A DNA stretch of 64,000 nt from Streptococcus sanguinis (GCF_013343115.1 NZ_CP054570.1:496001-560000); one strand, 5' to 3'. Shown: positions 1-9,231, counted from the first letter of the stretch. The notes: generated by a model not told the origin, from the sequence alone. Translations and numbers: made by a program.

Positions 1-498
1 ATCGTAATGACGAAGTGCTCTGACTACTATGGGAACGGGAAAGATTATTTTTCTAGAGAATTAAGGAGTTATCAAAATCATAGTTATAGTGAGAAAGAAT
101 TTTGGTTTGATGTAGAGAAAGAAAAACTAAGTACGGAAGATATAGAGGCGAAAATAATTTCTACGATAAAAGATGATCCATATAGAAATGAAGTGAGTTT
201 TCTTCCAGGTGGTCTTTCTGATAGTCTAGAAAATCAGTTAGCTAGATACCATCTTCGGAGGACAGAAGTCGCTAAGAATATGAAGGATATGACTCGACTT
301 TATTTCCGGCCTAAACAGTATAATCAGAAAGAATGGTTTGACAACCTTTTGCATTGGTTTGCACCTAAGGGACAGGATGTGATGGAGGTGTATGCGACAG
401 ATTCTGCAACAGGTGAGAAAACACAAATCAAGTCATTTGATGACTATTTAGCATGGCGAGAAGCCCACCCTGAGGAGGTGAAAAAATATGAGCAATAA
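1..498 (+). CDS. Unrecognised protein, 5' end outside window
   Basis: The reading frame is open from base 1 and the first in-frame ATG is at 7, so the gene probably begins upstream of the window. The visible 165 residues are polar and charged, with no membrane segment or signal peptide and many aromatic residues in the second half. I do not recognise the family. It overlaps the following acetyltransferase gene by 11 bases, and that gene's ribosome binding site lies inside its 3' end, so the two are probably co-transcribed and translationally coupled. Confidence 0.6.
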   Translation: MVMTKCSDYYGNGKDYFSRELRSYQNHSYSEKEFWFDVEKEKLSTEDIEAKIISTIKDDPYRNEVSFLPGGLSDSLENQLARYHLRRTEVAKNMKDMTRLYFRPKQYNQKEWFDNLLHWFAPKGQDVMEVYATDSATGEKTQIKSFDDYLAWREAHPEEVKKYEQ

Positions 499-952
499 AA
501 TTGAACCACTAACTCAGCAGCATGCTTTAGAAATTGCCAATGATTGGCATTATGAGGCGCCTTATGATTTTTATGATATGAAAAATGACTTGGAGGATTA
601 TGAAGAAATGATTTCCCCAATAGCGCGTGGGGACCGTTATTATCAAGTTATGCGAGAAGAGAAACTCTATGGATTTTTCTGCTTAGAGCAGAAAGGAGAG
701 CGAACTTTGGAGCTTGGTTTGGGGATGAAGCCGGAGCATTGCGGAAAAGGTCAGGGCGGTGGATTTCTGCAGGAAATTCTGGACTTTATTATGGAAAATT
801 TTGCGCCCCAAGTCATAAGTTTATCCGTGGCTGATTTCAATCACCGAGCCCAACAGCTTTATCTCAACATGGGCTTTGAAGTGGTGAGGCGCATCCCGCA
901 GGAAAGCAATGGTGATATTCATCTCTTTGTGGAGATGGAAAAAAACACCTAA
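488..952 (+). CDS. GNAT family N-acetyltransferase
   Basis: A 154-residue single-domain GCN5-related acetyltransferase, which would transfer an acetyl group from acetyl-CoA to an amine; the substrate is unknown. The acetyl-CoA loop is visible around residues 80-95 (GMKPEHCGKGQGGGF, a QxxGxG/A-type motif), followed by the usual helix and a late strand ending in YLNMGFEVVRR, typical of the fold's C-terminus. A strong GAGGAGG at 473-479 decides the ATG at 488. It overlaps the preceding unknown gene, implying one transcript. Length and motif fit a typical cytosolic GNAT enzyme. Confidence 0.85.
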   Translation: MSNKIEPLTQQHALEIANDWHYEAPYDFYDMKNDLEDYEEMISPIARGDRYYQVMREEKLYGFFCLEQKGERTLELGLGMKPEHCGKGQGGGFLQEILDFIMENFAPQVISLSVADFNHRAQQLYLNMGFEVVRRIPQESNGDIHLFVEMEKNT

Positions 953-987
953 TTTTAGACTTTGTTGCAAAGCAACAGAAAAACTTG

Positions 988-1019
988 TTGACAGTCAAGA
1001 AAAAGTCGTTCAATATACT
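988..1019 (+). promoter_or_regulatory. Possible promoter for the DUF2829-SDR-GNAT genes
   Basis: TTGACA at 988-993 and TATACT at 1014-1019 lie between the acetyltransferase gene and the DUF2829 gene. The 20-base spacer is longer than ideal, so this is a weak candidate. A small inverted repeat (GTTGC/GCAAC, about 964-976) lies just upstream. Confidence 0.35.
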
Positions 1020-1082
1020 TATGACTACTGGCGGCTAGCAGGGAATTTGTCAATGATTACCAATAAACAAAAGGAGAAAACC

Positions 1083-1319
1083 ATGACATTTGAAGAGATT
1101 TTACCTGGCCTTAAGGCCAAGAAAAAATATGTGCGTACAGGCTGGGGTGGGGCGGAAAACTACGTCCAGCTCTTTGATACGATTGAGCAGAATGGTGTAG
1201 CTCTCGAAGTGACACCTTATTTCCTCATCAATGTTTCAGGTGAGGGGGAGGGCTTCTCCATGTGGAGTCCGACTCCTTGTGATGTCCTCGCGACAGATTG
1301 GGTGGAAGTAGATGACTAA
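1083..1319 (+). CDS. DUF2829 (Tad2-like) small protein
   Basis: A 78-residue protein whose pattern matches DUF2829: an N-terminal FEEILPGLKAKKKYVRTGW segment, a central stretch of strands, and a C-terminal W-S-P-(x)n-DVLATDWVEV segment. Family knowledge: phage members (Tad2) bind the cyclic ADP-ribose signal of Thoeris defence and so block it, but many DUF2829 proteins are chromosomal with unknown ligands. The start at 1083 is chosen because AAGGAG at about 1070-1075 fits it; the open frame further upstream to 909 overlaps the acetyltransferase gene and lacks family similarity. Its end overlaps the SDR gene by 8 bases. Binding of a nucleotide signal here is inference. Confidence 0.8.
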   Translation: MTFEEILPGLKAKKKYVRTGWGGAENYVQLFDTIEQNGVALEVTPYFLINVSGEGEGFSMWSPTPCDVLATDWVEVDD

Positions 1320-2010
1320 GACGGTACTAGTTACGGGAGCTAGCTCTGGCATTGGCCGAGCTCAGGTTCTGACCTTTTTGGAAAATGGCTACCGGGTTTA
1401 TGGGGTGGATAAGGATGAAAATCCTGTTTTTCTCAATGAACTTCGTTTTGTCAAGATGGATTTGACAGGGGATTTGACACCGCTCTTCACCAGCTTACCT
1501 GAGGTGGACATTCTCTGTAATACAGCAGGTATCTTGGACGATTATCATCCCCTGCACGAGACCAGTGACGAGGACTGGGAGCAGATTTTTGCGCTTAATC
1601 TGACCGCGACTATGAAAATTACTCGCTTTTACCTGCAGAAAATGCTGGAGAAAAAGTCCGGTATAATCATTAACATGTGCTCGATTGCTAGCTTTCTGGC
1701 TGGCGGCGGCGGTGCTGCCTATACAGCCTCTAAGCATGCTCTGGCTGGCCTGACCAAGCAGATAGCCTTGGATTATGCGGATAAAAATATCCAAGTGTTT
1801 GGCCTGGCGCCGGGCGCTGTCAAGACAGCTATGACTGCCGCAGATTTTGAGCCAGACGGACTGGCAGACTGGGTTGCTGAGGAAACGCCGATCAAGCGCT
1901 GGTTAGACCCTCAGGAAATAGCTAATGTTAGCCTCTTTCTAGCCAGTGGCAAGGCAGCTGCTATGCAGGGTGAGATTATCAAAATCGACGGTGGCTGGAG
2001 TTTGAAGTAA
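1312..2010 (+). CDS. Short-chain dehydrogenase/reductase (3-oxoacyl-ACP reductase-like)
   Basis: A 232-residue classical SDR with a Rossmann fold. Visible features are the NAD(P)-binding TGASSGIGRA near residues 8-17, an NTAG-type motif (CNTAGIL) near residue 66, the catalytic Ser124, and the YxxxK pair at Tyr137 and Lys141 (YTASK). The C-terminus GEIIKIDGGWSL is the standard SDR ending. Annotation pipelines usually call such proteins 3-oxoacyl-ACP reductase, but the gene is not in a fatty-acid cluster, so the substrate is unknown. It overlaps the DUF2829 gene by 8 bases and is followed after 4 bases by an acetyltransferase, indicating an operon. Confidence 0.85.
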   Translation: MTKTVLVTGASSGIGRAQVLTFLENGYRVYGVDKDENPVFLNELRFVKMDLTGDLTPLFTSLPEVDILCNTAGILDDYHPLHETSDEDWEQIFALNLTATMKITRFYLQKMLEKKSGIIINMCSIASFLAGGGGAAYTASKHALAGLTKQIALDYADKNIQVFGLAPGAVKTAMTAADFEPDGLADWVAEETPIKRWLDPQEIANVSLFLASGKAAAMQGEIIKIDGGWSLK

Positions 2011-2014
2011 GTAA

Positions 2015-2773
2015 ATGAATAATGAAAACAATGAAAAAGCTAAGAACCTTTTCCAAACCTGGGCCCAAAATATGGTACTTTACGGTTTGGATGCTGGCCT
2101 AGGACAGTTCTTCATGAATGCGCCTGAGACATCTTGCCTTTACCAACTAGGAAATTTCATTTTTCCGGCTGGTCAGGTGGATTGTTATTTTTGGCAAGAG
2201 TACATCACAAAATACAGCTTGGCTGACAAGGTCATTATCTCCGAGGAATCTAGCTGGCAAGAGTTTCTCGATAGTCAGACTGATCTGCAGCAGTTTACTC
2301 GTTATGCTTTTGCGGACAGGGCTTCCTTTGACACAGAGGCTTTGGAGAAATGGCAGAGCAGGCTACCAGCAAATTACTACCTTAGTCCGATTGATAAGGA
2401 GAGTTATGAGCGTTTGGCTGAGGAAGTCTGGTCTCAGGATTTGCAGGGAGACTTTTCCGATTTTGACCATTTTCAAGCGGCGGGTGGCTTTGGCTTTTTA
2501 CTCTATTCCGGGAAGGAAATCATCGCTGCTGTATCAACGGGATTGGTCTATTATGGAGCCCTTGAGATTGAAATTGCTACCAAGCCGGCCTACCGAAGAC
2601 AAGGCTTGGCCAAAATCTTGGGTGCCCAGATGATTCTAGAAGCCCAAAACCGCTCACTCTTTCCTCTCTGGGATGCGCATAATGAAGCTTCTAAGAAGGT
2701 TGCAGAAAGCTTGGGCTATCAGAGTCTAGGAGTTTATCCGGCCTATGAATGGAAAGGGACTTTTGACCAATGA
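2015..2773 (+). CDS. GNAT family acetyltransferase, two-part
   Basis: A 252-residue protein with an N-terminal region of about 125 residues of unknown role and a C-terminal GNAT fold. The acetyl-CoA loop is RRQGLAKILG at about residues 199-208, followed by ASKKVAESLGYQ, a GNAT C-terminal signature. The layout resembles the GNAT_acetyltran group seen in Firmicutes. Substrate unknown. It starts 4 bases after the SDR gene and its stop codon overlaps the ATG of the next, broken, reading frame (ATGA), so it sits inside one operon. Confidence 0.8.
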   Translation: MNNENNEKAKNLFQTWAQNMVLYGLDAGLGQFFMNAPETSCLYQLGNFIFPAGQVDCYFWQEYITKYSLADKVIISEESSWQEFLDSQTDLQQFTRYAFADRASFDTEALEKWQSRLPANYYLSPIDKESYERLAEEVWSQDLQGDFSDFDHFQAAGGFGFLLYSGKEIIAAVSTGLVYYGALEIEIATKPAYRRQGLAKILGAQMILEAQNRSLFPLWDAHNEASKKVAESLGYQSLGVYPAYEWKGTFDQ

Positions 2774-2992
2774 AGAAAAACCAAAGCTATGACTTAAAAG
2801 ATATCATTCAGGCTGTAAAGTCGGAAAAGCTAGATGATGATTTCTGTTTGTATGCTAAGGAAAATGGAGAACTGAATTTTCAGGACAGCTACTTGCCTTG
2901 TTGATACATTTGGCAATGACTTTGAGAGTTTGAAAAACAAATTAGCAATTCTTTCGCTACAGTCTTCAAAGACCGTTTCTGAAAAAGATTGA
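2770..2992 (+). pseudogene. Frameshifted small gene
   Basis: An ATG at 2770, overlapping the previous stop as ATGA, opens a 44-codon frame ending at the TGA at 2902-2904. A second frame continues from about 2900 without interruption to a TGA at 2990-2992 and has coding-like composition (VDTFGNDFESLKNKLAILSL). Joining the two would give an acidic protein of about 74 residues. The simplest reading is a one-event frameshift near 2897-2902 in a small unrecognised gene. A real 44-residue product or a sequencing error cannot be excluded. Confidence 0.5.
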
Positions 2993-3017
2993 AAATAGGT
3001 CCAAAAAAGCTTATAAT
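2989..3017 (+). promoter_or_regulatory. Promoter of the membrane-anchored unknown gene
   Basis: TTGAAA at 2989-2994 and a perfect TATAAT at 3012-3017, separated by 17 bases. The predicted transcription start near 3024 leaves a leader of about 35 bases carrying AGGAGG before the TTG start at 3059. Confidence 0.75.
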
Positions 3018-3058
3018 AAAAGCTATAAAACGACAGAAAGCTTCTAGGAGGATTGATT

Positions 3059-3853
3059 TTGAAGAAGGTTCATTTTTTTATCATTTACGGCTGTGTCTGC
3101 TTTGTACTGATTGGCGGAACCTTTCTCTATACTTACTTTAAGCCTGAAGGAATCGCAGAAGCTCTTGAATCCCGCTTTAAGCTGTCTGCTGTAGTGGATG
3201 CATCCTTGAAAAAATTCGATCATGATAGTTTCTACATGGATCGGCTGTCTGAGTCGACTTATCTAGAAGGCAACAAAAAAAGAAAAGCCAAGACGGTTAA
3301 ACAGCTGACTGTCTCAGATTCACCTTATTTAGCTAAGCTTTACGAAACCTATGATGATCAAGAACTGACCCATTATTTCAGCGAAGATCGGATGTACTTG
3401 GAAGAAAAGGATGGATTTGAGACCATTGATGACACTGAGTCACGGAAACATATTGATGGCTATTCGGGCATGTCCTCTTTTAAGGCTTTGCTGCAGGTCA
3501 TGGTAGATAATGAGTCAGAACTGACTAAGAAAAAAGTGGACGGGGGCTATGAGTTTTCGGTGACAGCAGAAGGTGATTTGGCCTATGACCTTATCGATGC
3601 CTTCTACTATGCTTATAATGATGAACATTATGATACGACCATCGATATTGAGAAGTGTCAGGTTGCCTTTGTGGTTGACCCTAAGACTCGGACCATCCGC
3701 TCTATTGATATGACCATGGATTTGGATGAAGATACAGCCTTAGATGGAGAATTGATTTACTTCAAGCAGCGGGCTGTTTTCAAGGACTATGGCAAAGCAA
3801 AAGTCCATCTTCCAAAGAAAATCAAAGAAAAAGAAGCAAAATCAGCTGTTTAA
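3059..3853 (+). CDS. Membrane-anchored protein of unknown function
   Basis: A 264-residue protein with one hydrophobic segment near residues 4-22 (FFIIYGCVCFVLIGGTFLYT) and a hydrophilic remainder, suggesting an uncleaved anchor with an outward-facing domain. The segment contains cysteines but no clear lipobox. The body is rich in acidic residues and mixed strand and helix; I do not recognise a domain. The start is a TTG at 3059, six bases after AGGAGG (3047-3052); an in-frame TTG at 3053 is too close to that site. It has its own promoter and a terminator whose left arm lies in its last codons, so it is monocistronic. Confidence 0.7.
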   Translation: MKKVHFFIIYGCVCFVLIGGTFLYTYFKPEGIAEALESRFKLSAVVDASLKKFDHDSFYMDRLSESTYLEGNKKRKAKTVKQLTVSDSPYLAKLYETYDDQELTHYFSEDRMYLEEKDGFETIDDTESRKHIDGYSGMSSFKALLQVMVDNESELTKKKVDGGYEFSVTAEGDLAYDLIDAFYYAYNDEHYDTTIDIEKCQVAFVVDPKTRTIRSIDMTMDLDEDTALDGELIYFKQRAVFKDYGKAKVHLPKKIKEKEAKSAV

Positions 3854-3867
3854 AGGCTGATTTTTTT
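3838..3867 (+). terminator. Rho-independent terminator
   Basis: AAATCAGC at 3839-3846 pairs with GCTGATTT at 3856-3863 and is followed by a T run to 3867. The left arm overlaps the end of the upstream coding region. Confidence 0.85.
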
Positions 3868-3919
3868 GTGCAAAAATTTTTTCGTTGCAGATTTTTAAGG
3901 GAATGGCTTGATTTTAAAT

Positions 3920-3948
3920 TTTTAAAAATTACCTTTTAGTGATATAAT
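3920..3948 (+). promoter_or_regulatory. Promoter of the glmU operon
   Basis: A perfect -10, TATAAT, at 3943-3948 with a weaker TTTAAA at 3920-3925 (17-base spacer). The surrounding DNA is strongly AT-rich. The leader is about 26 bases. Confidence 0.65.
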
Positions 3949-3977
3949 AAAGGTGATATCCTACAGAAAAGAGATAA

Positions 3978-5360
<1,383 letters not shown>

Positions 5361-5368
5361 GTTCAGTC

Positions 5369-5920
5369 ATGGAATTTGAAGAAAAAACTGTCCAACGGAC
5401 GGAAATTTATCAGGGGCCGATTTTTAAAGTGGTTCAGGACCAGGTAGAGCTGCCAGAAGGCAAAGGTCAAGCCCAACGGGATTTGATTTTTCATAATGGC
5501 GCGGTGGCTGTGATTGCTATCACTCCGGAAAATAAGATGATTTTAGTCAAGCAGTACCGCAAGGCAATTGAAGCGACTTCTTACGAGATTCCAGCTGGTA
5601 AGCTTGAGGTAGGAGAGAATGCAGATCCCCAAGCGGCTGCCCTCCGAGAATTAGAAGAAGAGACCGGCTACACTGGACAGCTGGAGTTGGTCTATGATTT
5701 CTACTCTGCCATCGGTTTTTGCAATGAAAAAATCAAGCTCTACAGCGCCAGCCATTTAACAAAGGTCGAAAACCCTCGTCCCCAAGACGAGGATGAAACA
5801 TTGGAACTTTTTGAAGTCAGTCTGGAGGAGGCACATCAGTTGCTGCAAAACGGTGACATCTGCGATGCCAAGACCATCATGGCACTTCAGTACTGGGAAC
5901 AAAAAAATCTGAATAAATAG
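5369..5920 (+). CDS. Nudix hydrolase, ADP-ribose pyrophosphatase type
   Basis: A 183-residue protein with a full Nudix box at about residues 74-96 (GKLEVGEN...REL EEETGY pattern: G-x5-E-x7-RELEEETG). The order of strands and the YRKAIEATSYEIPAGKLE segment before the box match the ADP-sugar pyrophosphatase (NudF) group, which hydrolyses ADP-ribose to AMP and ribose-5-phosphate. It starts 8 bases after glmU and is followed 12 bases later by a small membrane protein, so it is in the glmU operon. Substrate is inferred from subfamily resemblance. Confidence 0.85.
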   Translation: MEFEEKTVQRTEIYQGPIFKVVQDQVELPEGKGQAQRDLIFHNGAVAVIAITPENKMILVKQYRKAIEATSYEIPAGKLEVGENADPQAAALRELEEETGYTGQLELVYDFYSAIGFCNEKIKLYSASHLTKVENPRPQDEDETLELFEVSLEEAHQLLQNGDICDAKTIMALQYWEQKNLNK

Positions 5921-5932
5921 GAACGTAGATCA

Positions 5933-6355
5933 ATGGGAAAAGCTTTATTAACAGATGAAATCATTGAGCGGGCTAACCGCGGTGAGGATATTTCGGGGCC
6001 GCCTCTCATGGATGATGAAGAAACTAAGATTCTTTCAACTGGCAGAAGCTCCTTTAACTCGCAGCAGTCTAGCCGACAGGATACTCAGTTTGGCTATCAA
6101 AGCCCTCAAAACCGCTTTGGTTATGAAGAAGCTCGGTCTCAGCAGAATCAGAGTCGTTTTGGCTATCAGACAGCTCAAAACCAAGAGGAGTTTACAGATG
6201 AGACTCTGCACATTGAGGTAGATCCGACCGTGACTAAGAGCCGTCGGATTGAAAACCAGAAGCGGAGCCTCTTTCAAGCCAAACTCAATAAGATTCTCCT
6301 TTGGGTAGTTATCCTGCTGATTGGTTTGATTGCTGCTATTATTTGGTGGCCTTAA
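5933..6355 (+). CDS. Tail-anchored membrane protein with FGY repeats
   Basis: A 140-residue protein with a low-complexity, Gln/Asn/Ser-rich middle containing three spaced FGY motifs (QFGYQ, RFGYE and RFGYQ, about residues 49-82) and one hydrophobic helix at the extreme C-terminus (residues about 119-138). There is no signal peptide, so the N-terminal part probably faces the cytoplasm. I do not know its function. Its place between the Nudix gene and mtnN is shared with other streptococci as far as I recall. The repeat region may vary in length between strains. Confidence 0.7.
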   Translation: MGKALLTDEIIERANRGEDISGPPLMDDEETKILSTGRSSFNSQQSSRQDTQFGYQSPQNRFGYEEARSQQNQSRFGYQTAQNQEEFTDETLHIEVDPTVTKSRRIENQKRSLFQAKLNKILLWVVILLIGLIAAIIWWP

Positions 6356-6376
6356 AAACCTGCTCTATTGCACTTA

Positions 6377-6409
6377 AAAGGAAGCCTAGTCTGTCTAAGC
6401 TTCTTTTTC
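6377..6409 (+). terminator. Terminator-like hairpin
   Basis: AAAGGAAGC at 6377-6385 can pair with GCTTCTTTT at 6399-6407, with one G-T pair and a 13-base loop, and is followed by T residues. It probably ends or attenuates the glmU transcript before mtnN. Confidence 0.55.
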
Positions 6410-6431
6410 ATCAGATGATTTGAGGTATTAT

Positions 6432-7124
6432 ATGAAAATTGGAATTATCGCTGCCATGCCCGAAGAGTTGAAGATACTGCTGGAGCATTTAGAAAACCCG
6501 CAGAAGCACCTACGTTTGGGCCATGTCTATCATACGGGCTCCATCGGCTACCATGAAGTGGTGTTGGTCGAAAGCGGGATTGGCAAGGTTATGTCCGCTA
6601 TGAGTGTGGCTGTTCTGGTCAATGATTTCAAGGTTACAGCTGTGATTAATACAGGCTCAGCTGGAGCAGTGGCAGAAGGTTTGGCTATCGGCGATGTGGT
6701 GGTCGCAGATCGTCTGGTCTACCATGATGTGGATGTGACGGCCTTTGGCTATGACTACGGTCAGATGGCACGACAGCCACTCTATTTTGAAGCGAGTCGC
6801 TATCTGGTTGCTGAAATGAAGAAAATTTTAGACAAGACTCATCAGAAGGCTAGAGTAGGTTTGATTGCGACAGGTGACAGCTTTGTTGCTGGTCAAGACA
6901 AGATTGACCGTATCAAGGAGCATTTCCCAGATGTCTTGGCTGTTGAGATGGAAGGGGCAGCTATTGCTCAAGCCACATATTCGATTGGCCTGCCTTTTAT
7001 GGTTATTCGGGCAATGAGCGACACAGCTAGTCATGATGCCAATGTCACTTTTGATGAATTTATTCTTGAAGCTGGTAAACGTTCGGCAGAAACCCTGATT
7101 CAATTTCTGAAAGAGTTGGTTTAA
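6432..7124 (+). CDS. mtnN: 5'-methylthioadenosine/S-adenosylhomocysteine nucleosidase
   Basis: A 230-residue cytosolic enzyme (Pfs) that cleaves adenine from methylthioadenosine and S-adenosylhomocysteine, recycling methylation by-products and supplying S-ribosylhomocysteine for LuxS and AI-2. The start MKIGIIAAMPEE is diagnostic, with the catalytic region VEMEGAAIAQ near residues 172-181 and the acid in MSDTASHDA near residue 196. The ATG at 6432 is used rather than an upstream in-frame TTG at 6420, which would add only four residues. It follows the glmU cluster and precedes a DUF898 membrane gene by 13 bases. Confidence 0.95.
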   Translation: MKIGIIAAMPEELKILLEHLENPQKHLRLGHVYHTGSIGYHEVVLVESGIGKVMSAMSVAVLVNDFKVTAVINTGSAGAVAEGLAIGDVVVADRLVYHDVDVTAFGYDYGQMARQPLYFEASRYLVAEMKKILDKTHQKARVGLIATGDSFVAGQDKIDRIKEHFPDVLAVEMEGAAIAQATYSIGLPFMVIRAMSDTASHDANVTFDEFILEAGKRSAETLIQFLKELV

Positions 7125-7137
7125 AGGGGAGGATAAT

Positions 7138-7446
7138 ATGTACAAAGAGTCTTATTTTGATGGTGGTCTCTTTTCTTACATCGGTCATGTGATTTTAGCT
7201 ACCTTGATTACAGTATTTACACTGGGGATTTGTGCACCTTGGGGCATGTGCATTCTATATAATTGGAAGATAAAACATACAGTTATTGACGGGCACCGCC
7301 TTTACTTTGACGGTACCGCTATGCAGCTTTTTGGGAATTGGATCAAGTGGTGGCTTCTGACCATTGTTACCTTTGGTATTTATGGCTTTTGGCTGAAAAT
7401 CAAACTGACCCAGTGGATTACCAAGCATACGCATCATGTGAATTGA
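7138..7446 (+). CDS. DUF898 (YjgN-like) membrane protein
   Basis: A 102-residue membrane protein with at least two hydrophobic segments (about residues 14-40 and 64-84). The internal repeat of FDG/LYFDG motifs followed by hydrophobic helices (YFDGGLFSYIG and LYFDGTAMQLFG) is the DUF898 pattern. Function unknown. A clear GGGGAGG lies before the ATG, and the gene is 13 bases after mtnN, so it probably ends that transcript; a terminator follows directly. Confidence 0.7.
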   Translation: MYKESYFDGGLFSYIGHVILATLITVFTLGICAPWGMCILYNWKIKHTVIDGHRLYFDGTAMQLFGNWIKWWLLTIVTFGIYGFWLKIKLTQWITKHTHHVN

Positions 7447-7452
7447 AAACAA

Positions 7453-7490
7453 GCAAGCGAGACTTAAGTGGCTCGCTTTTCCTTTTCTTC
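7453..7490 (+). terminator. Rho-independent terminator
   Basis: AAGCGAG at 7455-7461 pairs with CTCGCTT at 7472-7478, followed by a T-rich tail. Confidence 0.8.
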
Positions 7491-7494
7491 TGTC

Positions 7495-7524
7495 TTGCCA
7501 AAAAATCCCTTTTGATGGTATAAT
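7495..7524 (+). promoter_or_regulatory. Promoter of the ABC-F gene
   Basis: TTGCCA at 7495-7500, an 18-base spacer and an extended -10, TGGTATAAT, ending at 7524. Confidence 0.75.
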
Positions 7525-7557
7525 CAAGGAACTGCAATCAATGATAGAGGAGAAAAA

Positions 7558-9099
7558 ATGAGTATCTTAGAAGTAAAAAATCTCAGCCACGGTTTCGGAG
7601 ACCGGGCTATTTTTGAGGATGTATCTTTCCGCCTGCTTAAGGGTGAGCATATCGGCTTGGTCGGTGCCAATGGTGAGGGAAAGTCAACCTTTATGAGCAT
7701 TGTGACGGGTAAAATGCTGCCAGACGAAGGTAAGGTCGAGTGGTCCAAATATGTGACGGCTGGCTATCTGGATCAGCATGCTGTTTTGGAGCAAGGCCAG
7801 TCTGTCCGCGATGTTTTGCGCACGGCCTTTGACGAGCTTTTCAAGACAGAGGCTCGTATCAATGAAATCTATATGAGCATGGCTGAGGAAGGGGCCGATG
7901 TTGATGCCCTGATGGAAGAAGTGGGCGAACTGCAGGACCGCTTGGAGAGCCGAGATTTCTATACCCTAGATGCTAAGATTGACGAGGTTGCACGGGCTCT
8001 GGGCGTCATGGACTACGGTATGGAGAGCGATGTGACGGAGCTATCTGGTGGGCAACGGACCAAGGTTCTCTTGGCTAAGTTGCTTCTGGAAAAACCGGAT
8101 ATCTTGCTCTTGGACGAGCCAACCAACTATCTAGATGCTGAGCACATTGACTGGCTCAAGCGCTACCTACAGAACTATGAAAATGCCTTTGTTCTGATCT
8201 CGCATGATATTCCTTTCCTGAATGACGTCATCAATATCGTCTACCATGTAGAAAATCAGCACTTGACCCGATATTCTGGGGATTATTATCAATTCTTAGA
8301 AGTCTATGAGATGAAAAAATCTCAGCTGGAAGCAGCCTATGAACGCCAGCAGAAAGAAATTGCTGACCTCAAGGATTTTGTAGCTCGCAACAAAGCCCGC
8401 GTGGCGACCCGTAATATGGCTATGTCCCGCCAGAAAAAGCTGGATAAGATGGATATTATTGAGCTGCAGAGTGAGAAGCCTAAGCCTTCCTTTGATTTCA
8501 AGCCTGCCCGCACACCTGGCCGCTTTATCTTCCAAGCCAAGGATTTGCAGATTGGTTACGACCGACCGCTGACCCAGCCCCTTAACCTGACCTTTGAGCG
8601 CAATCAGAAGGTAGCAATCATCGGAGCGAATGGGATTGGAAAAACAACCCTGCTCAAGAGTTTGTTGGGGATTATCCCGCCTATTTCAGGTCAGGTCGAG
8701 CGTGGGGACTATCTGGAGCTGGGTTATTTCGAGCAGGAAGTCGAAGGTGGCAATCGTCAGACACCGCTGGAAGCAGTCTGGAACGCCTTTCCGGCACTTA
8801 ATCAGGCAGAAGTCCGAGCGGCTCTAGCTAGATGTGGCTTGACTTCTAAGCACATCGAGAGCCAGATTCAGGTTCTTTCAGGTGGGGAGCAAGCTAAGGT
8901 CCGCCTTTGCCTCCTCATGAATCGAGAAAATAATGTTCTGGTGCTGGACGAGCCGACCAATCACCTGGATGTCGATGCCAAGGAAGAGCTCAAACGAGCT
9001 CTGAAAGAATACAAGGGCAGCATCCTCATGGTCTGTCACGAGCCTGATTTCTATGAAGGCTGGATGGACCAGATCTGGGATTTTAACCAGTTGACTTAA
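7558..9099 (+). CDS. ABC-F family ATPase (ribosome-associated type)
   Basis: A 513-residue protein with two fused nucleotide-binding domains and no membrane segments, the ABC-F layout. Walker A motifs are GANGEGKST (about residue 38) and GANGIGKTT (about residue 357); signature motifs are LSGGQRTKV (about 163) and LSGGEQAKV (about 440); both Walker B regions read LDEPTN. The charged linker between domains (about residues 245-305) is the region that contacts tRNA in characterised relatives. Family members modulate translation or give antibiotic resistance; which applies here is not visible. It has its own promoter and GAGGAGA ribosome binding site. Confidence 0.9.
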   Translation: MSILEVKNLSHGFGDRAIFEDVSFRLLKGEHIGLVGANGEGKSTFMSIVTGKMLPDEGKVEWSKYVTAGYLDQHAVLEQGQSVRDVLRTAFDELFKTEARINEIYMSMAEEGADVDALMEEVGELQDRLESRDFYTLDAKIDEVARALGVMDYGMESDVTELSGGQRTKVLLAKLLLEKPDILLLDEPTNYLDAEHIDWLKRYLQNYENAFVLISHDIPFLNDVINIVYHVENQHLTRYSGDYYQFLEVYEMKKSQLEAAYERQQKEIADLKDFVARNKARVATRNMAMSRQKKLDKMDIIELQSEKPKPSFDFKPARTPGRFIFQAKDLQIGYDRPLTQPLNLTFERNQKVAIIGANGIGKTTLLKSLLGIIPPISGQVERGDYLELGYFEQEVEGGNRQTPLEAVWNAFPALNQAEVRAALARCGLTSKHIESQIQVLSGGEQAKVRLCLLMNRENNVLVLDEPTNHLDVDAKEELKRALKEYKGSILMVCHEPDFYEGWMDQIWDFNQLT

Positions 9100-9149
9100 G
9101 AGCATTGATTTTAATCAAATTGAAAGTTGACAATCAAGAGAAATTTCAA

Positions 9150-9183
9150 GTCTAAAAGGTGCTCAATTTTATTTAGACACCTT
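9150..9183 (+). promoter_or_regulatory. Overlapping dyads upstream of the pilus promoter
   Basis: GTCTAAA at 9150-9156 mirrors TTTAGAC at 9172-9178, and AAGGTG at 9156-9161 mirrors CACCTT at 9178-9183. The two dyads share the same centre region and end on the -35 box of the pilus promoter, the expected position for a regulator site. Confidence 0.45.
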
Positions 9184-9210
9184 GACAAATATGTAAAGAA
9201 CTGCTAGTAT
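9182..9210 (+). promoter_or_regulatory. Promoter of the pilus operon
   Basis: A perfect TTGACA at 9182-9187, a 17-base spacer and TAGTAT at 9205-9210 preceded by TGC (extended -10). No other promoter of this quality is seen before srtC, so it probably drives the whole operon. Confidence 0.8.
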
Positions 9211-9231
9211 ATCCATAAGCAGTTCTTTTTT
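9195..9231 (+). terminator. Terminator hairpin overlapping the pilus promoter
   Basis: A perfect 11-base stem, AAAGAACTGCT (9195-9205) with AGCAGTTCTTT (9218-9228), a 12-base loop and a T6 tail. It is the only terminator after the ABC-F gene. Its loop carries most of the pilus -10 box, so terminator and promoter occupy the same DNA. Confidence 0.8.

Noticed and set aside
964..976. GTTGC/GCAAC hairpin as a terminator
   Set aside because: The stem is only five bases and no T run follows.
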